Program-made: the position numbers and the translations under genes
In this document: positions 33,094 to 40,404 of the stretch, piece by piece
Layout: the number at the start of each line of letters is the position of its first letter
Position numbering within the stretch: position 1 is the first letter of the stretch
The notes under the pieces: model-generated
The model's database searches: none
What the model saw: the letters and a program-made list of their open reading frames with translations, nothing else
Told to the model about the DNA's origin: nothing
From: a virus
DNA: 45,603 nt
IMG/VR virus record: IMGVR_UViG_3300035701_004184
Coordinates: 1-45,603 of that record
Direction: 5' to 3' (one strand)

Positions 33094-33961
33094 AAGATGC
33101 CCATACCTCCTTCCAGTTATCCTGCCATGTAGGAACCGGCCAGAACTTCTCTATGAGCCACTCCATCTTGTGTACCATTCCTGGTTCTTCATTGTTCATC
33201 CAGTGTTTAGCAGACCAGTTCGACCCGACAACGTGTTGTCTATCATCAAACTTGTAGAATCGTCCGTATTTACTGCCTTTGTGGAGATGACAGTAAAAGG
33301 TTTTCTTGTTTGTTTTCAACTCTCCTCCACCTAACCATGTCTTATTCCCTATCTCCTGGGCTTCCTGAGCAAACTGACCGTATCCTTCTTCGTGCATCCC
33401 GCCCAAAACCTTCAGAAAATAGTCCCTAGGCACAAACCAACACGACCCCTGGAGACTCATTGTGTCATCAATGTCATATTTTGGGTCTAGTCTCTCTTTA
33501 CCTCTGTCCCACCACTCCACTCCGTGCATCCCGTCATCATGGGCCTTACCCTTATAAGGAAAGCAGAGATAGTGGTAGTCGCGTCTGGCTTTGCCGTTGT
33601 TATCAATCTTCCAATTCTCAGCATCTAGTGAATACCGGGAAGGGACTACCACCCAATTATCGGCGCAATGTTCGGTGAGTTCCTTGTCGAATCCAGGAGC
33701 GACCATACAATGATCGTCCAGTTTCATTAAATACTTGCCTTTGGCCACATTTGCACAAGCATTGATCCCCCACCTCATACCTCTGGAAGTCCCTGGGTGG
33801 ATATAGATGACCCTGGGATCGTCCACTAAGACTTCAGGCCAGTTCTCATCCACATTCACAACAATCTCAATATCGCCAACCGCTTTCTCTAACAGGTCAC
33901 TGATTGTCTTGGTAAGAAAAGGAGAGTTGCGATTGGGGATAATAACACTCAATATACTCAC
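33068..33961 (-). CDS. GT2 glycosyltransferase, third GT27-like paralog
   Basis: 297 residues from a GTG at 33961. A TTG farther upstream would lie inside the promoter, and GTG is 9 nt beyond a TACTAT -10. Motifs are SVIIPNRNSPFLTKTISDLL, LMKLDDHCMVAPGFDKE (D82/D83/H84), LQGSCWFVPRDYF and GQFAQEAQEIGNKTWLGGG, then YCHLHK, with the tail WLIEKFWPVPTWQDNW. D82 and H84 fall at the same residue numbers as in the 292-aa paralog. It is the first gene of the sugar island downstream of the promoter at 33971. Confidence 0.75.
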   Translation of the reverse strand: MSILSVIIPNRNSPFLTKTISDLLEKAVGDIEIVVNVDENWPEVLVDDPRVIYIHPGTSRGMRWGINACANVAKGKYLMKLDDHCMVAPGFDKELTEHCADNWVVVPSRYSLDAENWKIDNNGKARRDYHYLCFPYKGKAHDDGMHGVEWWDRGKERLDPKYDIDDTMSLQGSCWFVPRDYFLKVLGGMHEEGYGQFAQEAQEIGNKTWLGGGELKTNKKTFYCHLHKGSKYGRFYKFDDRQHVVGSNWSAKHWMNNEEPGMVHKMEWLIEKFWPVPTWQDNWKEVWASYDNNPNAA

Positions 33962-33970
33962 GATATACTC

Positions 33971-34000
33971 ATAGTACAAAGCCAAACTACTTTAGGTCAA
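33971..34000 (-). promoter_or_regulatory. TAGTT-type promoter of the sugar island
   Basis: -35 TTGACC, TAGTT at spacer positions 6-10 of 18, -10 TACTAT; 9 nt then lead to the GTG start. This gives the sugar genes the same promoter class as the structural genes. Confidence 0.65.
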
Positions 34001-34004
34001 GAGG

Positions 34005-35147
34005 TTAGAATGGAAGAGACGGAGATGGAGATGGAGACTCGCTGGCTGACGGGCTGAGCGAGGCCGAAGGAGAAAGAGATCCTGACGGAGAGGCTGATCC
34101 TGAAGGCGAGGCTGACTTAGATCCCGAGGCTGAGCCAGAGGCTGACTCACTGGCACTTGGGGACTTAGACGCTGAGGGAGAAAGCGAGGCGCTTCCTGAC
34201 TCGGAAGGCGACAAACTATAGCTTCCTGAAGCAGATGGGGACAAACTTTTACTCCCTGAGGCGGAGGGAGACAGACTCAAACTACCAGATTCTGAAGGCG
34301 AGAGACTGTAACTGCCCGAGGCTGACGGTGACTTACTGAAACTACCCGAAGCGGAAGGACTAAGCGATTCTGACAAAGATAAACTAAAGCTACCCGAAGC
34401 AGAGGGAGACAAAGAGAAACTGCCAGATTTAGATGGGCTGAGGGAAAATGACCCAGATGCGGACGGGGAAAGAGATCCTGACGGCGAAAGTGAACCCGAA
34501 GGACTGAGAGAGCCGGACGGACTGAGAGAGAAACTCCCTGAGGCTGACGGGCTCAAACTACCTGACGGGGAGAGAGAGGCTGAAAACGAGAGACTAAAAC
34601 TTCCAGAAGCGGAAGGGGATAGGCTGTAACTACCGGACTTGGAAGGACTGAGAGAGTACGACCCCGAGGCGGAGGGACTAAGAGATCCCGAAGGAGACAA
34701 ACTATAACTCCCCGAGGCTGATGGTGAGAGACTAACACTCCCTGATTCCGAAGGAGATAGGCTGTAACTCCCTGATGCGGATGGGGACAAACTGAAGCTA
34801 CCCGATGCCGAGGGGCTAAGACTAAAACTCCCGGACGCTGAAGGGGACTTACTATAGCTTCCTGATGCTGAAGGAGAAAGGCTGAAGCTACCTGAAGCGG
34901 AAGGGCTGATTGACGGGGAACTAACCGCTTCTCCTACAAACATCCAGACAGCCACACTTGAAGTCCCGACGTTTTGGTAGACGTTCCGGCCAGTTCTAGT
35001 TGTATCACGGAAGAAACAACCCTGCTTAAAGCCAGGGTAACTCGTGGGAAGGGTCGGGCCGTCAGCATCCAATGCATACCCTGCCCCATCTTCCCGATAG
35101 ATCATTGTCCCGCTTGGTAATGCTGTTGATTTGGCGAAATCGGTCAT
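34005..35147 (-). CDS. Ser-rich repeat head-fibre-like protein
   Basis: 380 residues. The first about 75 (TALPSGTMIYREDGAGYALD, CFFRDTTRTGRNVYQNVGT, VAVWMFVG) look like a small capsid-binding head domain of the decoration/head-fibre kind. From about 77 to the end the chain is [10 protein letters not shown]-type repeats, the same unit as in the giant tail protein, ending SPSPSLPF. It directly follows the MCP terminator and precedes the sugar island, so it is probably a capsid surface fibre and a possible glycosylation target. No promoter of its own is seen; expression would need read-through of the terminator at 35149. That would fit a minor capsid component. Confidence 0.7.
   Translation of the reverse strand: MTDFAKSTALPSGTMIYREDGAGYALDADGPTLPTSYPGFKQGCFFRDTTRTGRNVYQNVGTSSVAVWMFVGEAVSSPSISPSASGSFSLSPSASGSYSKSPSASGSFSLSPSASGSFSLSPSASGSYSLSPSESGSVSLSPSASGSYSLSPSGSLSPSASGSYSLSPSKSGSYSLSPSASGSFSLSFSASLSPSGSLSPSASGSFSLSPSGSLSPSGSLSPSGSLSPSASGSFSLSPSKSGSFSLSPSASGSFSLSLSESLSPSASGSFSKSPSASGSYSLSPSESGSLSLSPSASGSKSLSPSASGSYSLSPSESGSASLSPSASKSPSASESASGSASGSKSASPSGSASPSGSLSPSASLSPSASESPSPSPSLPF
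34010..34920 (-). repeat. Ser-Pro-Ala-Gly coding repeat tract, second copy
   Basis: About 30 units of the [10 protein letters not shown] class, with Tyr/Lys/Val variants at the aromatic position. Codon usage varies between units as in the tract at 16956-19424. Confidence 0.8.
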
Positions 35148-35148
35148 A

Positions 35149-35212
35149 TAAATAAAAAAGCCTTTCCTTTAAAACCTAGATCATTAAACTCTAGGCTTAA
35201 AGGCTAGGCTTT
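35149..35212 (-). terminator. Rho-independent terminator after MCP
   Basis: On the minus strand a long, slightly bulged hairpin (AAAGCCT, CCTTTAA and CCTAGA arms with their complements) is followed by TTTTTT. It lies between the MCP stop (35237) and the head-fibre-like start (35147). Confidence 0.8.
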
Positions 35213-35236
35213 AAGAGAACCCCGAACAATTAGATT

Positions 35237-36358
35237 TTATGCTCCTGTAAATGTCCAGTATCCTTCGGCAGCAAAGTGTCGGCGTGGGTCTGCGACCTTA
35301 GCACCGTAGACGAATAGGTCTTTGTAGGCTGAACCGAAGTTCTGGACTAGATCTTCTTCAATGTCTGCCGCCAAGAGTTTCTCGGCGAATGTGCACCAGA
35401 GCGAGTGACCGGCGATGACTCTGTAACCGTTGGTGTTATCACCAGTCAGTCGGTTGGACTTGAATACGTTGAATCCTAAGAGTTGAGTAATCATGCCCCT
35501 CTTAACGAGTTCGGTGTAAACATCCGGGACGTGAAGGGCGATTCCTGTACCCTGTACTAGAAGAGTTTCAAACTCCGGGGGTACGACGATGAATCGGTCT
35601 GTATCCGGAACGGCGTTGTACCCATAGGACTCTGCCTTATCCAAGACTTTCTTGACCTGAGCAACTTTATTCAAAAGGTTAGCAGTAGTGATCGCCAATG
35701 GAGTGATGGCTTCGACTACATAAGACTTATCTGTTATCGTTCCGCCTGAATAGTGTGCTGTAATATCATCTTCATCATCGCAGATAATACCTTCGGTTGT
35801 ACTTGAGACCGATAGGACTCGATACCACTTGCTGTGACCGACTGCTTTAATACCACGTCCAACCCAAGTGGAAGCAACGGGAGTTCCACCAGAAACTACA
35901 AAGGCCCCGGAGGTAATAGTAATAGTAATGGTGGTTGCATCATCAGCATCAGTTCCAATCCTGTTTCCTGCTCCAACATCAGCGTAGAGACCAAGAACAA
36001 AGGTATCCATGTTCTTGTTTCTCTCGTCTGCCTTCTGAGTTACCACCGTCGGATGTGGATTCTTAATGTAAGAAAGCCAGTTATCAAGCGTCTTTTCTTT
36101 CCAATAGAAAGACTTGTATTGGTCAATCGTGAGAGTTGCGTTATTCTCAGTCAGGGAGTCTGGAGAACCAAGATCGGTGCCGTTATAAGTCTTTTCAGAG
36201 ATACGATCGAAGTTGAGGATATTGAGTTTCGAGCCTACGCCGTTTATTTCACCTTCATAATCCCGGTTGACGATAGTATCAACTAGGGACTTATCATACA
36301 TCTCCTTCAGAAGTTTCTGGGAGAATCCCTGGGCTATAGTTGTTGCTCTTGCTGACAT
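35237..36358 (-). CDS. Major capsid protein, HK97-fold
   Basis: 373 residues. Features of coat proteins of short-tailed phages: an N-terminal helical section, ISEKTYNGTDLGSPDSLTEN and TLTIDQYKSFYWKEK (spine/E-loop region), a QKADERNKNMDTFVL helix, a beta insert with GGTITDKSYVVEA, and a C-terminal RFIVVPPEFETLLVQ ... GFNVFKSNRLTG ... FVYGAKVADPRRHFAAEGYW. It lies after the scaffold-like gene and before a terminator, the usual place. No SD is present; a hairpin abuts the ATG. Confidence 0.85.
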   Translation of the reverse strand: MSARATTIAQGFSQKLLKEMYDKSLVDTIVNRDYEGEINGVGSKLNILNFDRISEKTYNGTDLGSPDSLTENNATLTIDQYKSFYWKEKTLDNWLSYIKNPHPTVVTQKADERNKNMDTFVLGLYADVGAGNRIGTDADDATTITITITSGAFVVSGGTPVASTWVGRGIKAVGHSKWYRVLSVSSTTEGIICDDEDDITAHYSGGTITDKSYVVEAITPLAITTANLLNKVAQVKKVLDKAESYGYNAVPDTDRFIVVPPEFETLLVQGTGIALHVPDVYTELVKRGMITQLLGFNVFKSNRLTGDNTNGYRVIAGHSLWCTFAEKLLAADIEEDLVQNFGSAYKDLFVYGAKVADPRRHFAAEGYWTFTGA

Positions 36359-36387
36359 AGACGGTTATTGAAGACACTTAACCGTCT
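36359..36387 (-). promoter_or_regulatory. Hairpin in the MCP leader, abutting the start codon
   Basis: AGACGGTTA and TAACCGTCT form a perfect 9-bp stem with an 11-nt loop that ends directly at the MCP ATG. The leader has no SD, and farther upstream it contains CACCTCCT, which is identical to the anti-SD end of 16S rRNA. This suggests unusual translational control. Confidence 0.6.
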
Positions 36388-36418
36388 CACTAGGAGGTGT
36401 GGAAGTTATCTATTTGTA

Positions 36419-36448
36419 ACAATACGACTGTAAACTAATTGTTGTCAA
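36419..36448 (-). promoter_or_regulatory. TAGTT-type promoter for MCP
   Basis: -35 TTGACA (consensus), TAGTT at spacer positions 6-10 of 18, -10 TATTGT. A leader of about 55 nt containing the hairpin follows. Confidence 0.7.
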
Positions 36449-36457
36449 GTAGGCAAA

Positions 36458-37264
36458 CTACTCATCGGCTATTTTCCCCGCGATAAGCATTTCTTTATAC
36501 TTAGAATAGTTCGTCTCACGCAAAACCTTGGCCTCTGCTAGACTTATTTTGTCATTCTTGGGTTTTGCGGGTTCGTTAGGGCCACCGGAGCCAGTTTCAA
36601 ACATCTGACCTTTCTTTGGAGGTTCAACTTTCTTCGCCACGTCCATATTATACAGGAAAGCACCAACAAGAATCTCGAAGTCATTACTTCTACGAGAGGG
36701 TTTATTGGCAAATGTCGTAAACGACTCCTGCTTTCCGTCCAGTCCCGGATAATCAGTCAACGTCTTGGGATCGCCTATAAAGGTATCGACCTTAGCACTC
36801 CAGGCGTCTATATCCCTAAACTCCTTGGTTGCTTCGTGAATAATGGCAAATCGTTTAGTTGAAAGCTCACTCTCCCTTATAAGACGCTTTTGTACATCGT
36901 CCATGATATCCCATTCGGGATATTTCTTAGCCAACTCTTCATCGGTAGGCATTTCTGCCTCGTTAGCCTGATCTACCGCTTCAGTTATCTTTTTACTCTT
37001 GGCGTATAAGACGATGTTTTCTTTCGATTCTGCCGCGAACTTCTCTTTGTAATCTGGCTCAGGCTTGACTTCTAGTTTAGGTTCTGGCTCAACAACAGTC
37101 TCTGCTACGGGGGCAGTTTCTTCGGTCACTGTTTCAGCCGCATCGGGAGTCGTTTCGGCTGTGACGGTTGACTCTTCAGGAGTTTCAGTCTTATCCAATT
37201 CCTCAAGCGATTTCTTAATACCTTCGTCTAGTTCTTCAGTTGTAGGTTTAATGTGTTTTACCAT
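36458..37264 (-). CDS. Scaffolding-like protein
   Basis: 268 residues. A Glu/Thr/Pro-rich acidic N-terminus (about 1-75, repeats of TAETT/PVAETVVEPEP type) is followed by a charged helical body (DEELAKKYPEWDIMDDVQKR) and a basic/charged C-terminal segment (KPKNDKISLAEAKVLRE). Order portal...scaffold...MCP and this composition are typical of phage capsid-assembly scaffolds. No protease domain is seen. Its own TAGTT-type promoter lies 30 nt upstream. Confidence 0.75.
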   Translation of the reverse strand: MVKHIKPTTEELDEGIKKSLEELDKTETPEESTVTAETTPDAAETVTEETAPVAETVVEPEPKLEVKPEPDYKEKFAAESKENIVLYAKSKKITEAVDQANEAEMPTDEELAKKYPEWDIMDDVQKRLIRESELSTKRFAIIHEATKEFRDIDAWSAKVDTFIGDPKTLTDYPGLDGKQESFTTFANKPSRRSNDFEILVGAFLYNMDVAKKVEPPKKGQMFETGSGGPNEPAKPKNDKISLAEAKVLRETNYSKYKEMLIAGKIADE

Positions 37265-37300
37265 ATGTCCGTCCCATCTCTGGGGTGTGGTCTAGTTTTG

Positions 37301-37330
37301 ATAGTAAGTACCCGACCTAGTGGATGTCAA
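37301..37330 (-). promoter_or_regulatory. TAGTT-type promoter for scaffold gene
   Basis: -35 TTGACA, TAGGT (one change from TAGTT) at spacer positions 6-10 of 18, -10 TACTAT. It overlaps the end of the methyltransferase gene. Confidence 0.6.
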
Positions 37331-37819
37331 CTATAACTTTTTACCTACGGTACAAATCAAAGTTTTTCCAATACCTACCAATTCTAAAATCTCGTATCCC
37401 TCGAATAATAACTTAACCCCAGAGGGAGTAAAGCGCCAATAGTCATCAGGGTAACGGTGGAAGTGGAAATGTATTGACGGTACACAAAGAAGGTAAAAGC
37501 CACCCTTTTTAAGAACTTTGTTTATCTGGTCCTGAGTAATCCAAAACTTGTCATCGTGCTCAAGTGTGGCAATACAAACAACAATATCGAAAGAATCTGC
37601 ACCGAATTTATCTACCAAGTCGTGTGCATTGACAACAACATCAACACCGTTTCCTGGTCTCATGTCTATACCCGTGTAGGAGTCGTATCTCTCCTCCGCA
37701 AAAGCACTCTTTACGGGTATGGGGTTTATAATCATGCTCCCCACTTCGAGTATCTTCCCCAACCTATCAGGAAGGAAACGGTTTGCCTCCTTTAGCCAAA
37801 CATCCAGTGTCTTTTCCAT
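37331..37819 (-). CDS. Class I SAM methyltransferase in the capsid gene block
   Basis: 162 residues. KILEVGSMIINPIPVKS (motif I-like), SYTGIDMRPGNGVDVVVNA, FDIVVCIATLEHDDKFW and LKKGGFYLLCVPS form a Methyltransf_11-like core. HFHFHRYPDDYWRFTPSGVK is typical of methyltransferases acting on sugars or small molecules. It sits among portal and scaffold genes rather than in the sugar island, which is unusual. It may modify a virion protein or belong functionally to the island. Confidence 0.75.
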   Translation of the reverse strand: MEKTLDVWLKEANRFLPDRLGKILEVGSMIINPIPVKSAFAEERYDSYTGIDMRPGNGVDVVVNAHDLVDKFGADSFDIVVCIATLEHDDKFWITQDQINKVLKKGGFYLLCVPSIHFHFHRYPDDYWRFTPSGVKLLFEGYEILELVGIGKTLICTVGKKL

Positions 37820-37821
37820 CT

Positions 37822-37956
37822 TTATTTCTTTTTCTTGGTCTTGCGAATGACCCTTTTGACTCTCTTGGTCTTCTTAGCAGTTTTCTTTACATGAGAAGGG
37901 AGTGGCCCATGAGTCATCTTGTTCCACTTCTCCGCCCAGGGTTGATGGGTACTCAT
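37822..37956 (-). CDS. Tiny Lys/Arg-rich protein
   Basis: 44 residues; the C-terminal half is almost entirely basic (KTAKKTKRVKRVIRKTKKKK). Such short basic proteins occur beside portal genes and may be packaged with DNA. The stop lies 2 nt before the methyltransferase ATG. No SD is visible. Confidence 0.5.
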   Translation of the reverse strand: MSTHQPWAEKWNKMTHGPLPSHVKKTAKKTKRVKRVIRKTKKKK

Positions 37957-38002
37957 TGCCCAGGCTCTTTGGCTATTCGAAACGAAGGGCGTAATTCATC
38001 AC

Positions 38003-38173
38003 CTACTTTCTGGAAATCTTTTTCATGTTCCTAGCAAATAACGCTTTCTTAGCCCTCTTACCGCCAGCTTTTAGTCCAGCTTTGATCTTTTTATTTGTGG
38101 CCTTGCCGAATGATCCCAAAGTTCCCTTTCGTTTCATCTTGGCAACAGCCTTCTGTATCCATTTCTTAGCCAT
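38003..38173 (-). CDS. Small basic protein (MAKKWIQKA type)
   Basis: 56 residues, starting MAKKWIQKAVAKMKRKGT, rich in Lys/Arg/Ala/Gly. I recall a recurrent small phage protein with a KKWIQKA start, of unknown function. A GGGGGTGAGA SD stands before the ATG. It lies between the 105-aa gene and another basic protein; a minor DNA-associated virion component is plausible. Confidence 0.6.
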   Translation of the reverse strand: MAKKWIQKAVAKMKRKGTLGSFGKATNKKIKAGLKAGGKRAKKALFARNMKKISRK

Positions 38174-38177
38174 ATTC

Positions 38178-38495
38178 TCACCCCCTCTTTCCTATTCCCG
38201 CTAGCATTTGCTCCATAGCTTTCTTGGCTTTGTCGGGAGTAGTTAAATACGCTTCGAGTAACATATAGTTCCTGAGTCTTGCCTTTAAGAAGAGGTCTTG
38301 CTTGGTGTTAAGGTCGCTCTTGGTCAACTCTTGTTCAACCGCATCACGCATGGCCGCGATGTGTCCTCTTACCGTTTCAATGGTGACGGCGTTTTTAGAC
38401 AAAGCCGCCATCCAACCGTTTAGAGTATCCTTCTCGGCAATAGTAAGATCCTCGTATTTTAAGTTTAGCTTGGTTAGGATGTCATCTATTATCAT
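38178..38495 (-). CDS. Small hypothetical protein next to portal
   Basis: 105 residues, predicted nearly all helical (ETVRGHIAAMRDAVEQELTK, KARLRNYMLLEAYL). The ATG overlaps the portal stop (4 nt), a position where many phages carry a small conserved protein of unknown role. No motif is recognised. Confidence 0.6.
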   Translation of the reverse strand: MIIDDILTKLNLKYEDLTIAEKDTLNGWMAALSKNAVTIETVRGHIAAMRDAVEQELTKSDLNTKQDLFLKARLRNYMLLEAYLTTPDKAKKAMEQMLAGIGKRG

Positions 38496-40234
38496 TGTGT
38501 TGGTGCGGTTTTAACGGGTGGAGGCTCTACAGGACGTGTGGGCTGTCCTACGGGTGCCATACCCATTGCCATCTGCTGTTGTAACTGTTGCTGGAGTTGT
38601 GTTTGGGCTTGCATAACCTCGTTTGTCTGTTCGGGATTAAGTCCGGCGAACTCTACTAGCTTCCTTTGATAGATCTCTTCCAGTTTCATATTACCGGGCA
38701 TATTTGCTTTGGCGGCGCTTAACTTCTGTAATGAGTTGGTATCTTCAGTGTTCTTCTCATCCTGACTCCAGACCTTTGTTTGATAACCACTCTTGCTCTT
38801 CCAGTCACCGGGCGCAATCTCTTTAGAATAGATATTGTCGGTGTTTCTACCGTGTTTATAAACCGTAACCGCATCGAGCTTACTAGATCCAGCTTCAATT
38901 AGCTTGAGAAAGGTCGTTCCTCTATCCTTCCAAGCAGGGGTATAGAACTTCGACATACCTTTTATTCTCTCCTTGGCCTCACCCAAGGCGAGTTGGACTT
39001 CTCCGAGGGTAATCTGTCGCTCAGTTGCAACCCCTTGCTGAGTTGGAGTGGCGCCGGTGGCCTTCTCAAGCATCGTAGTTATGAACGTCATCTCATCCAG
39101 AGACTCTGACAGGTCTGCTACCGGTAGTTGCTTAAAGAGATCGTCTATCTTCTTACCCGCCGGGACCGGGACGCCATACATACCCCAAGGCTGGGCGTTC
39201 CATGTCTGAGGAGACCAGCCCTCGACACTGGAATCAAAGAGATTCATGTTAAAGTTTCTGAGCGTTCTATTCTCTACCAACTGACTAAACCAGCTATTCA
39301 AGATCTTATTGGGTGTCCTTACCACATCGCCTATTCCATCTGACCAGAAATCCTGTCTTTCCATGTCATCCGCCCAAGTGTTGTAGGGGAAGTGGGTTCT
39401 CCAATACTTATCTACCGTCTTACCGATAATTTGTTCTAGTGGTTTCTTCATTAAGATAACCATATCCTCGGCCTCGACATATAGATAGAGTTGCTCTTCC
39501 TTATCCCCCTTCTCGGCGTGGTAAACAAAGTGCATAGACAACTCAACGTAAGTTTCGCCCAAAGTCGGATTATCCATATCCGAGATACCCATATCCTCCA
39601 TTTTCTTATTCTTGTCCTGCAACATCGCCCTATTAGAAGCGACTTTAATTAGACCCTGTTCGGTAGCGTAATACATCTTCAGTTTATTTATAGCTTCTTT
39701 GTTGTAGTCCGGATTGCGTTCCAAAACGGCCAACGGCACAAAAACGTGGGTGTGAATTAAGAACCTTGAGGAGTGGAGGATGGTCGGATCTACATATCTT
39801 GCTACTAAGATATCCATCGGGTCTTGGATAGTACACTTAACCTTGCCGTCTACAATCTGCCACTGATCGAAAGATCGTCCAAACAAGAAGACTTGGCGCT
39901 TGTCTACTATGTCCTGAAGATCGAGTTTGTTTTGTTCTACCGTCCACTTCCAATACTCATTCAGAAAGATCTCTTTGTCCTTGTCATTGTCTAAGTTCTC
40001 AAAGAGGAGAACGGGCATATCATCCACGTCTTTGAGCAGGGTGCGAATTACTTGCTTCATCAACGGTACGTTCACTGATTGCCTTTGAGTTAATCTATTC
40101 ACGAGAACCGTATTCCGATATAGTTCGTAGATCTCATCCCACGGGGTGTGTCTACGCTCACGGTAGTTATACCCGGAGTCTTTATTACCAAGAAGCGTCG
40201 CTAATTCCGGGTCGTCCAGAGTAATTAGATCCAT
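38492..40234 (-). CDS. Portal protein
   Basis: 580 residues. Portal-like features: N-terminal RRHTPWDEIYELYRNTVLVN, LTQRQSVNVPLMKQVIRTLL, DPMDILVARYVDPTI, a central region with FWSDGIGDVVRTPNKILN (typical stem/clip region), GATPTQQGVATERQITLGEV, and a Gln-rich C-terminal tail (QTQLQQQLQQQ). It forms the dodecameric ring for DNA entry. The ATG lies 6 nt after a TAATCT -10 without an SD, so the mRNA is probably leaderless. It is flanked by TerL and capsid genes. Confidence 0.85.
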   Translation of the reverse strand: MDLITLDDPELATLLGNKDSGYNYRERRHTPWDEIYELYRNTVLVNRLTQRQSVNVPLMKQVIRTLLKDVDDMPVLLFENLDNDKDKEIFLNEYWKWTVEQNKLDLQDIVDKRQVFLFGRSFDQWQIVDGKVKCTIQDPMDILVARYVDPTILHSSRFLIHTHVFVPLAVLERNPDYNKEAINKLKMYYATEQGLIKVASNRAMLQDKNKKMEDMGISDMDNPTLGETYVELSMHFVYHAEKGDKEEQLYLYVEAEDMVILMKKPLEQIIGKTVDKYWRTHFPYNTWADDMERQDFWSDGIGDVVRTPNKILNSWFSQLVENRTLRNFNMNLFDSSVEGWSPQTWNAQPWGMYGVPVPAGKKIDDLFKQLPVADLSESLDEMTFITTMLEKATGATPTQQGVATERQITLGEVQLALGEAKERIKGMSKFYTPAWKDRGTTFLKLIEAGSSKLDAVTVYKHGRNTDNIYSKEIAPGDWKSKSGYQTKVWSQDEKNTEDTNSLQKLSAAKANMPGNMKLEEIYQRKLVEFAGLNPEQTNEVMQAQTQLQQQLQQQMAMGMAPVGQPTRPVEPPPVKTAPTQ

Positions 40235-40240
40235 AGTTGT

Positions 40241-40270
40241 AGATTAGACCATCGAACTAGTTGGACGCAA
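40241..40270 (-). promoter_or_regulatory. TAGTT-type promoter for portal gene
   Basis: -35 TTGCGT, TAGTT at spacer positions 6-10 of 18, -10 TAATCT, 6 nt to the ATG. Confidence 0.65.
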
Positions 40271-40300
40271 GAGCACTATATATTAACTTACTTCTTACTG

Positions 40301-40397
40301 GGTACGTTACTTAGTGAAAAGATATATAAAATAGTAGTAGTACGGTGGACAAGTCATATTTTCGTGCCTATCTGGCTAGGTACTAACCTGTGGATAA
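40301..40397 (-). promoter_or_regulatory. Regulatory element copy 2, upstream of structural genes
   Basis: Diverged copy of the element at 2709-2818. It keeps one exact DnaA box (TTATCCACA at 40389-40397); the other boxes are degenerate. Read leftward it has TTGTCC, 18 nt, then TATATA, a possible promoter. It lies between TerL and the TAGTT-type promoter of the portal gene. Confidence 0.6.
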
Positions 40398-40404
40398 CTA
40401 GCGA

